Shown here: one piece after another, positions 6,194-10,338 of the stretch
Numbering within the stretch: the stretch's first letter is position 1
Layout of the letters: the number at the start of each line of letters is the position of its first letter
Source: Candidatus Methanoperedentaceae archaeon
GTDB taxonomy: Archaea; Halobacteriota; Methanosarcinia; Methanosarcinales; Methanoperedenaceae
Length of the DNA stretch: 10,338 nt
Assembly (NCBI GenBank): GCA_027371625.1
Contig: DAHXMQ010000221.1
Location: forward strand, 1 to 10,338
Reading direction: 5' to 3'
Program-made: the position numbers and the translations under genes
The notes under the pieces: model-generated
The model's input: only the letters and a program-made list of their open reading frames with translations
Databases searched by the model: none
What the model was told of the DNA's origin: nothing

Positions 6194-6370
6194 CTATAAT
6201 TTCCTCTCAAAGAACTCGCTTAAATTATAATGCAACGTATATACGTTTTGCTGTTTGCGGGTTCTCTGGCGAATATTATTTTTTGATTTTTCTCTTTCAA
6301 ATACTGTTCGATTATTAAACTCAACTTTGATTTCGTTGAGTATATCCCTCGGGCGTTTCGACCTGAACAT
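6194..6370 (-). CDS. Doubtful 58-codon basic ORF between tRNA-Leu and secF
   Basis: An open frame begins with ATG four bases after the tRNA 3' end and runs to a TAG that directly abuts the secF ATG. The predicted product is very basic (many Lys and Arg), polar and without Cys or a membrane segment. The stretch RPRDILNEIK (6-15) resembles the beginning of UPF0248/DUF504 proteins, but the rest does not, so this could be a decayed remnant of such a gene. No ribosome binding site is visible and the start would have to be read from a processed tRNA transcript or a leaderless one. The frame also covers the likely secF promoter and its SD. Chance openness in AT-rich DNA is a serious alternative. Confidence 0.25.
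   Translation of the reverse strand: MFRSKRPRDILNEIKVEFNNRTVFEREKSKNNIRQRTRKQQNVYTLHYNLSEFFERKL
6221..6247 (-). promoter_or_regulatory. secF promoter region with 14-bp palindrome
   Basis: Two candidate TATA elements lie upstream of secF: minus-strand TTATAATTTA (6221-6230) and the perfect 14-bp palindrome AACGTATATACGTT (6234-6247). Initiation from the palindrome's central TATA would fall near 6214 and retain the GAGAGG ribosome binding site in the leader; the nearer box would start transcription around 6200 and lose it. The palindrome could also be a dimeric repressor site overlapping the promoter. Confidence 0.35.
6319..6341. other. Perfect 7-bp stem hairpin downstream of tRNA-Leu
   Basis: ACTCAAC (6319-6325) pairs exactly with GTTGAGT (6335-6341) around a 9-base loop. 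On the minus strand it lies 33 bases after the tRNA 3' end and is followed by TTAATAATCG, which is only weakly T-rich. It may mark the tRNA transcript's end or be fortuitous. Confidence 0.3.
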
Positions 6371-6373
6371 GGA

Positions 6374-6458
6374 TGCGGAGGATGGGATTCGAACCCATGA
6401 ACTCCTGCGAGACAGGACCCTAAATCCTGCGCCTTTGACCTGGCTGGGCGACCTCCGC
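6374..6458 (-). tRNA. tRNA-Leu (anticodon UAG)
   Basis: An 85-base class II tRNA folds on the minus strand. The acceptor arm is GCGGAGG (6452-6458) with CCTCCGC (6375-6381) and discriminator A at 6374. The anticodon stem CAGGA/TCCTG encloses TTTAGGG, giving anticodon UAG for CUA and other CUN leucine codons. A long variable arm with CTC/GAG pairing fits leucine. The T arm is ATGGG-TTCGAAT-CCCAT. CCA is not encoded and no intron is present. It is on the same strand as secF, 180 bases upstream of it, and diverges from the DUF123-arg operon. Confidence 0.95.
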
Positions 6459-6470
6459 GCCTTCGCTCAA

Positions 6471-6505
6471 TTAATTTTATGGCATAAAGCTTTGATGTTA
6501 TAATT
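6471..6505. promoter_or_regulatory. Divergent TATA-like boxes for tRNA-Leu and the arg operon
   Basis: Two AT-rich boxes are placed suitably for opposite directions. On the plus strand TTAATTTTAT (6471-6480) would start transcription near 6502, about 18 bases before the DUF123 ATG. On the minus strand AAATTATAAC (6496-6505) would start near 6474, giving a tRNA precursor with a leader of about 16 bases. The assignment is by spacing alone. Confidence 0.35.
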
Positions 6506-6519
6506 TCATCTTAGCCATC

Positions 6520-6957
6520 ATGAAAGGAGTATATGTGCTGATCCTGAGGCTTGATGAAAGCAGGGACATCCGGGTAGGAAAAATTGGCAGGCTTCATTTC
6601 AGGAGAGGATACTATGCCTACGTGGGCTCGGCACAGGGAAGCGGAGGGGAAAAGCGCGTAATAAGACATTTCAACCTGGCACATCGCAAAAACGCTCCAA
6701 GAAAATGGCATATCGATTATATCCTGCCGTACTCGGAAGTTATTTGCGCAGTATTTTCCGAGACGAATGAAAAACTTGAATGCGCGGTCGCAAAAATCAT
6801 CGGCGAATTTTCAGAAGGCATAAAAGGCTTTGGCTGCACCGACTGTTCATGCGAATCGCATCTTTTCTTTACAGGTAAAAATATAATGGATGAAGCTTCG
6901 GGAGCTTGCAAAGGCGTTTCAGGAAACGAAAGTATCATTATTTACCCAAACATGTAA
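6520..6957 (+). CDS. DUF123 / Uri-type GIY-YIG family protein
   Basis: The 145-residue product is the DUF123 domain (COG1833), a GIY-YIG nuclease-fold family common in archaea, sometimes fused to endonuclease III. The GIY-like part is GVYVL (3-7) and the YIG-like part YYAYVGSA (31-38). Arg46/Arg49 with His50 and KWHIDYIL (62-69) follow. Glu87 sits in the position where family members have an acidic residue. A Cys-rich signature, GFGCTDCSCESHLF (103-116), closes the domain. Nuclease activity is inferred from the fold only; its biological role, possibly in DNA repair, is unproven. No SD is evident before the ATG, consistent with a short leader. It begins the operon and ends 6 bases before argC. 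Confidence 0.88.
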   Translation: MKGVYVLILRLDESRDIRVGKIGRLHFRRGYYAYVGSAQGSGGEKRVIRHFNLAHRKNAPRKWHIDYILPYSEVICAVFSETNEKLECAVAKIIGEFSEGIKGFGCTDCSCESHLFFTGKNIMDEASGACKGVSGNESIIIYPNM

Positions 6958-6963
6958 GGCTAT

Positions 6964-7974
6964 ATGGACATTGGAATAATCGGAGGCTCAGGATACACAG
7001 GCGGTGAGCTTCTGCGCTTGCTTTCCCAGCATCCTGAGGCGAAGCTCAGGGCTGTTACTTCGCGCAGCAAAAAGGGACAGAAAGTGAGCGATACGCACAC
7101 GCATCTTAAGAAAATATGCGACATGGAATTCGAAGATTTAAGCGCCAAGGAAGTTGCATCCCGCTCCGACATCGTGTTCACGGCTGTTCCCCATGGCACT
7201 GCAATGGCTGTGGTGCCTGAGCTTCTTGATGCAGGCGTGAAGGTCATCGACCTGAGCGCTGATTATCGCTTAAAAAGCGAGGTATTTGAAAAAATCTACA
7301 AAATAAAACATACCGACCCGCGCAAGGTGGTCTATGGCATACCCGAACTTCATCCCGAGGTGGCAGAGGAAAAACTTGTGGCAAACCCCGGTTGCTACCC
7401 GACAGGAGCGACCCTTGCGGCTGCGCCTCTTGCCGATGCAGGTGTTATCGAGAGGGTGGTTTTCGATTCGAAAAGCGGGATTTCAGGTGCAGGTGCGGAG
7501 CCGACTGCTACTTCGCATTACCCCAACATGGCTGAGAATATACAGGCATATAAACTCACTTCGCATCGCCACGGCGCTGAGATTGTACAGGAGCTCTCCT
7601 CCCTTGACGGCGGTTTAAAAAGCATCAGCTTTACACCGCACGTTATCCCTTCGGTGCGCGGGATACTTACCACGGCGCACATTTTCGTAAAAGAGGAATT
7701 AAGCGAAGAGGAAGTCAGCGATATATACAGGAATTTTTATCAGGACAAACCTTTCATCAGGCTCATCAAAGGAATCCCGATGCTGACAGGTGTGCGCGGC
7801 TCCAACTTCTGCGATATAGGTTTTGAGATTGAAAAAGGAAGTGACAGGATAGTTGTGATATCGGCTATAGACAATCTTGTGAAAGGGGCATCAGGGCAGG
7901 CAATCCAGAACATGAACCTGATGTTCGGGCTTCCCGAGGCGAGCGGTCTCTGGACGCCCGCTATCGCTCCGTGA
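6964..7974 (+). CDS. argC: N-acetyl-gamma-glutamyl-phosphate reductase
   Basis: ArgC reduces N-acetylglutamyl-5-phosphate to N-acetylglutamate semialdehyde with NADPH, the third step of acetylated arginine synthesis. The 336 residues are normal length for the shorter ArgC type. The NADP-binding loop is IGGSGYTGGELLRLL (6-20). The catalytic cysteine is Cys144 in LVANPGCYPTGA (138-149), and the base is probably His203 in SHRHGAEI. The C-terminal motif DNLVKGASGQA (303-313) is intact. It starts 6 bases after DUF123 with only a weak AAGG upstream, so coupling is likely. It is followed at 7 bases by the CBS gene and then argJ, the next-pathway neighbour. Cytoplasmic, probably a homotetramer or dimer as in homologues. 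Confidence 0.97.
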   Translation: MDIGIIGGSGYTGGELLRLLSQHPEAKLRAVTSRSKKGQKVSDTHTHLKKICDMEFEDLSAKEVASRSDIVFTAVPHGTAMAVVPELLDAGVKVIDLSADYRLKSEVFEKIYKIKHTDPRKVVYGIPELHPEVAEEKLVANPGCYPTGATLAAAPLADAGVIERVVFDSKSGISGAGAEPTATSHYPNMAENIQAYKLTSHRHGAEIVQELSSLDGGLKSISFTPHVIPSVRGILTTAHIFVKEELSEEEVSDIYRNFYQDKPFIRLIKGIPMLTGVRGSNFCDIGFEIEKGSDRIVVISAIDNLVKGASGQAIQNMNLMFGLPEASGLWTPAIAP

Positions 7975-7981
7975 GGTAAAT

Positions 7982-8452
7982 ATGAAAATAAGAGATGTGA
8001 TGAATACGGATGTAATTACATGCAAGCCTGACGACCCTGTAAGTCTGCTTTCTAAACTGTTAAAAGAAAACCATATCAGCGGCTTGCCCGTGGTTGAAAA
8101 AGGGAAAGTGGTGGGAATCGTATCCGAGACCGACCTCCTCAAGTTATTTGAAATACCGCAGTTTTCAGGCGGGTTATGGCTTCCAAGCCCGTTTGAGGTG
8201 ATCGAGGTTCCCATAAGAAACCTTGTAAGGTTCGAAGAGTTTAAAAAAGCCTTTGAGGAAGTGAAGTCAAAGCCTGTAAAAGATATCATGAATAAAGAAG
8301 TTCAATCCGTTTCCCCGGATGACAGCCTGGAAGAAGCATCGGGCATTATGGTCAAACACAAGGTAAACAGGCTTCCTGTGATAGAGAATGGAAAACTTGT
8401 GGGAATCGTGGCGCGAAGCGATATTATAAGAGGTCTCTCGGCAGCGGAATAA
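7982..8452 (+). CDS. Two-CBS-domain protein in the arginine operon
   Basis: The 156-residue product consists of two CBS domains (about 7-55 and 101-152) and a 45-residue linker. Each domain shows the expected ends: 'ISGLPVVEKGKVVGIVSETDLL' in the first and 'VNRLPVIENGKLVGIVARSDII' in the second, both with the G-I-V-(S/A)-x-(T/S)-D nucleotide-binding turn. CBS pairs bind adenosyl ligands such as AMP, ATP or S-adenosylmethionine and usually regulate a partner. There is no attached catalytic or DNA-binding domain. A GAGGT SD overlaps the end of argC. It lies between argC and argJ with gaps of 7 and 2 bases, so it is surely cotranscribed. Control of an arginine enzyme or of another protein is possible, but the target is not visible. 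Confidence 0.93.
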   Translation: MKIRDVMNTDVITCKPDDPVSLLSKLLKENHISGLPVVEKGKVVGIVSETDLLKLFEIPQFSGGLWLPSPFEVIEVPIRNLVRFEEFKKAFEEVKSKPVKDIMNKEVQSVSPDDSLEEASGIMVKHKVNRLPVIENGKLVGIVARSDIIRGLSAAE

Positions 8453-8454
8453 TC

Positions 8455-9630
8455 ATGAAGCTAATCGAGGGCGGTATCTGCGCTGTTCGCGGAGTGAAGG
8501 CAAACGGCATCAAGCAGGGGAAAAACGGTCTTGCGATAATCGTGGCAGATGCGCATAGGCTTGCGTCAGCCGGCGTTTTCACAAGGAATAAAGTGATAGC
8601 TGCTCCACTTGTTGTGACTAAGGAAGCATTGATGAATAGGGAATTAAAAGCTGTGATCGCCAACAGCGGGTGCGCAAATGCGTTTACAGGTGAAAAAGGC
8701 ATACTTGATGCACGCTGGATGGCAGCTTTATTGGCTAAAAAACTAAATTGTGTAGAGAATGAAATAGGAGTAGCATCAACCGGCGTTATCGGAAGATATC
8801 TCGATAAAGATTGGATAGAAGAGCATATCGACGAAGTCTTAAATAGGATTTCGGATTCGAAACAAGCAGGCAAAGCATGTGCCCGTGCTATCATGACAAC
8901 CGATACAATGATGAAGGAAGTTGCGGTGGAGCTTGGTAACGGCGTGCATATAGGAGGGATTGCAAAAGGTTCCGGGATGATAGAACCCAATATGGGCACG
9001 ATGCTTGCTTTTTTATATACCGATGCTGCTTTGTCAAAAGAAACTCTCAGCTCCTGCCTCAAAAAGGCAATTGATAAAAGTTTTAACATGGTTGTGGTGG
9101 ACGGTGATACAAGCACCAACGATATGGCGCTCCTTACTGCTACGGGTTATCAGGAATGCGAGGAAGAGGTGTTCCAGGAAGGGCTTGACTTAGTATGCAT
9201 CAGCCTTGCTAAAATGATAGCAAAGGACGGCGAAGGCGCGACTAGATTGATTGAAGTAGGGGTAAAAGGCGCAAGAACCGAAGATGATGCAAGGGCGGCA
9301 GCCAAGGCTATTGTGCGCTCGCCGCTTGTGAAGACAGCGATTTTCGGGAAAGACCCGAACTGGGGAAGGGTTGTGGCTGCAGTAGGGTATTCGGGAGCCG
9401 AGGTCGAGCAGGATAAGATATCCCTCAAGTTCTCGGATAACAAGAATGAAGCGAAGCTTGTTGATTCGGGCAGGATTGTCGAGGGAAAGCTTGGGGCGCT
9501 GAAGAGTATTATGGAAAGCAGGGAGATTGTTATAGAGGTGGCGCTCGGTCTTGGGGAGCATGAGGCGACTGCATGGGGATGCGACCTGACATACGATTAT
9601 GTGAAGATTAATGCGATGTACACGACTTGA
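8455..9630 (+). CDS. argJ: Glutamate N-acetyltransferase / ornithine acetyltransferase
   Basis: ArgJ transfers acetyl from N-acetylornithine to glutamate, releasing ornithine and recycling the acetyl group; some members also use acetyl-CoA to start the pathway, which sequence alone cannot decide here. The 391 residues match the family. The self-cleavage region is KGSGMIEPNMGTML (171-184), with Thr182 as the nucleophile that becomes the new N terminus of the beta chain. The usual Ala before it is Gly181. The oxyanion-hole pair lies in STGVIG (108-113, Thr109-Gly110), and DGDTSTND (216-223) and FGKDPNWGRV (297-306) are conserved. It starts 2 bases after the CBS stop. No argB or argD follows; the next gene is on the other strand. 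Confidence 0.97.
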   Translation: MKLIEGGICAVRGVKANGIKQGKNGLAIIVADAHRLASAGVFTRNKVIAAPLVVTKEALMNRELKAVIANSGCANAFTGEKGILDARWMAALLAKKLNCVENEIGVASTGVIGRYLDKDWIEEHIDEVLNRISDSKQAGKACARAIMTTDTMMKEVAVELGNGVHIGGIAKGSGMIEPNMGTMLAFLYTDAALSKETLSSCLKKAIDKSFNMVVVDGDTSTNDMALLTATGYQECEEEVFQEGLDLVCISLAKMIAKDGEGATRLIEVGVKGARTEDDARAAAKAIVRSPLVKTAIFGKDPNWGRVVAAVGYSGAEVEQDKISLKFSDNKNEAKLVDSGRIVEGKLGALKSIMESREIVIEVALGLGEHEATAWGCDLTYDYVKINAMYTT

Positions 9631-9711
9631 AGCCTTATGGACGATGAAAGCTGGGATTATTTTTTATCTCGAATAAATAAGTGTTTGCATTATGGTTTCT
9701 AATTTTAGCCG

Positions 9712-9738
9712 TTTGCGTTCTTTGCGCTCTTCGCGGTG
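9712..9738. repeat. Short-period dispersed repeat (3 x 9 bp)
   Basis: TTTGCGTTC, TTTGCGCTC and TTCGCGGTG follow each other without gaps. The phrase resembles the common dispersed intergenic 'GCG' repeat seen in many prokaryotic genomes. It sits between the convergent ends of argJ and the membrane-protein gene, next to the latter's stop. Confidence 0.55.
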
Positions 9739-9746
9739 AACTCGAT

Positions 9747-10148
9747 CTATCTCTTCTTTTCTTCCTTCGGCGGTATTATCGACCTTGCCACATTATACAC
9801 AAAGATGTAAATAGCCAGAAGCGAAATCGCCCCAAACACAATAGTCCCAAGCCTGTAATCGCTGCTAGCATACCTGTACGGCATTGTGAAAGCAAGTCCG
9901 ACAATGCCGATGTTCTGAAGCCAGAAATGTACTTCCGCAAGGCGTGGGCTGTACAAATCCGTGCCCGCAAAAACAGGCAGCAGGTGGTAGCCCACGCCGA
10001 ATATCATCATGGATACAAAGCCTATCAGAAGAACATGTGCATGCGCTGGTGTAAGCTGTGATGAATTAAGCACCATAATCAATCCCAGGGTGCTGCCTAT
10101 AAGCAGGTAAATCAGGCTTGCCCATGCGAACTTCAGAGGTATTTCCAT
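9747..10148 (-). CDS. Four-helix membrane protein like the N-terminal part of heme-copper oxidase subunit I
   Basis: The 133-residue product has four predicted membrane helices (about 8-28, 36-60, 75-92, 100-122) and a short basic tail. Helix 2 reads AHAHVLLIGFVSMMIFGVGYHLLP (35-58), with His36, His38 and His55. The first part resembles the heme-ligating 'H.H....G' helix of cbb3-type oxidase (CcoN) or NorB subunit I. It is far too short for a full subunit (about 450 residues) and lacks the CuB histidines, so it is not an oxidase by itself. A small heme-binding or redox-associated membrane protein is possible. A GGAG ribosome binding site lies 7 bases before the ATG. A 38-codon gene end lies upstream on the same strand. 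Identification is at motif level only. Confidence 0.6.
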   Translation of the reverse strand: MEIPLKFAWASLIYLLIGSTLGLIMVLNSSQLTPAHAHVLLIGFVSMMIFGVGYHLLPVFAGTDLYSPRLAEVHFWLQNIGIVGLAFTMPYRYASSDYRLGTIVFGAISLLAIYIFVYNVARSIIPPKEEKKR

Positions 10149-10195
10149 ATCAATTCTCCGTTCGCAAAGCGTGTCGAAGACAGGCGCAACTCAGG

Positions 10196-10213
10196 GCGTT
10201 AATCTGCGGTTTC
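10196..10213. repeat. Possible remnant of the 10-bp-period dispersed repeat
   Basis: GCGTTAATCTGCGGTTTC shares the first and third units of the repeat at 2232-2261 (GCGTTC and ATCTGCGGTT), as if the middle unit were missing. It lies between the 38-codon ORF and the membrane-protein gene. The match is short, so chance is possible. Confidence 0.35.
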
Positions 10214-10221
10214 TTTTTCAT

Positions 10222-10338
10222 TTACGCCAACCCGGCAGCTTTATTCAACTCATCGAGCAGTTGGTTTATTTCTACCCTGTGCATCCTGCAGAAGAACTCC
10301 AGAGTCTCGGAAGGCAGCCTGCCCACGTATTTTGGCAT
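10222..10338 (-). CDS. Small or partial gene at the window edge (38 codons visible)
   Basis: The minus strand is open from the window's last base to a TAA at 10222-10224. The last three bases of the window form an ATG, so this is either a complete 38-residue protein or the C-terminal end of a longer one. It reads MPKYVGRLPSETLEFFCRM, then an amphipathic helix (RVEINQLLDELNKAAG). I do not recognise it. The gap to the next gene on this strand is 73 bases, so cotranscription is possible. No sequence upstream is available to judge an SD. Confidence 0.5.
   Translation of the reverse strand: MPKYVGRLPSETLEFFCRMHRVEINQLLDELNKAAGLA

Noticed and set aside
8424..9119. 231-codon minus-strand open frame opposite argJ
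   Set aside because: Antisense shadow of argJ, whose catalytic motifs are intact; low-complexity hydrophobic translation with no SD.
10150..10221. 23-codon minus-strand frame (TAAATG start, TGA two bases before the membrane-protein ATG)
   Set aside because: The junctions are suggestively tight, but it has no SD, includes the repeat remnant at 10196-10213 and has a composition not typical of a protein.

Overview
This window most likely comes from a euryarchaeon of the Methanosarcinales type; a Methanoperedens-like (ANME-2d) lineage is my best guess, but I could not test it. The evidence is an archaeoflavoprotein AfpA gene, archaeal-style SecF and SecD in the order secF-secD, a COG2403-family P-loop protein, a DUF123 (Uri) GIY-YIG gene, an argC/argJ arginine pathway, a tRNA-Leu without an encoded CCA, and TATA-like boxes rather than bacterial -35/-10 promoters.

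Region 1 (1-1122) holds small genes. A PqqD-like gene, possibly cut by the window edge, is followed by three oppositely oriented short genes of 55, 51 and 58 residues. The 55- and 51-residue genes each have a GGAGGTG ribosome binding site and the 58-residue gene has GGAGG. The 55-residue product is a zinc ribbon. A long hairpin lies in the gap between the zinc-ribbon and 51-residue genes, and a TATA-like box embedded in four 12-bp degenerate tandem repeats lies upstream of the 58-residue gene.

Region 2 (1123-6193) has afpA on the plus strand. It converges, with one base between, on a minus-strand run: secF, secD (ATGA overlap), a COG2403 putative GTPase/cyclic 2,3-diphosphoglycerate synthetase-like gene, and a YfcE/MJ0936-type metallophosphoesterase. 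These four are closely spaced and probably cotranscribed. SecD and SecF form the membrane complex that assists Sec protein export; the two downstream genes have no obvious export role.

Region 3 (6194-6520) holds tRNA-Leu(UAG) on the minus strand, an odd 58-codon open frame between it and secF, and a divergent promoter region.

Region 4 (6520-9630) is a plus-strand operon with intergenic gaps of 2-7 bases: DUF123, argC, a two-CBS-domain protein, and argJ. ArgC and ArgJ catalyse the N-acetylglutamyl-phosphate reductase and ornithine acetyltransferase steps of the acetylated arginine pathway. The CBS protein between them is a candidate nucleotide-sensing regulator of unknown target.

Region 5 (9631-10338) has a minus-strand four-helix membrane protein with a His-rich motif like the first helices of heme-copper oxidase subunit I, preceded by a 38-codon ORF at the window edge. 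Short-period GC-rich dispersed repeats occur at 2232-2261 and 9712-9738, with a possible remnant at 10196-10213. The first supplies the last codons and stop of the COG2403 gene. No CRISPR array, insertion sequence or integrase was seen. No stretch longer than 300 bases lacks a gene.
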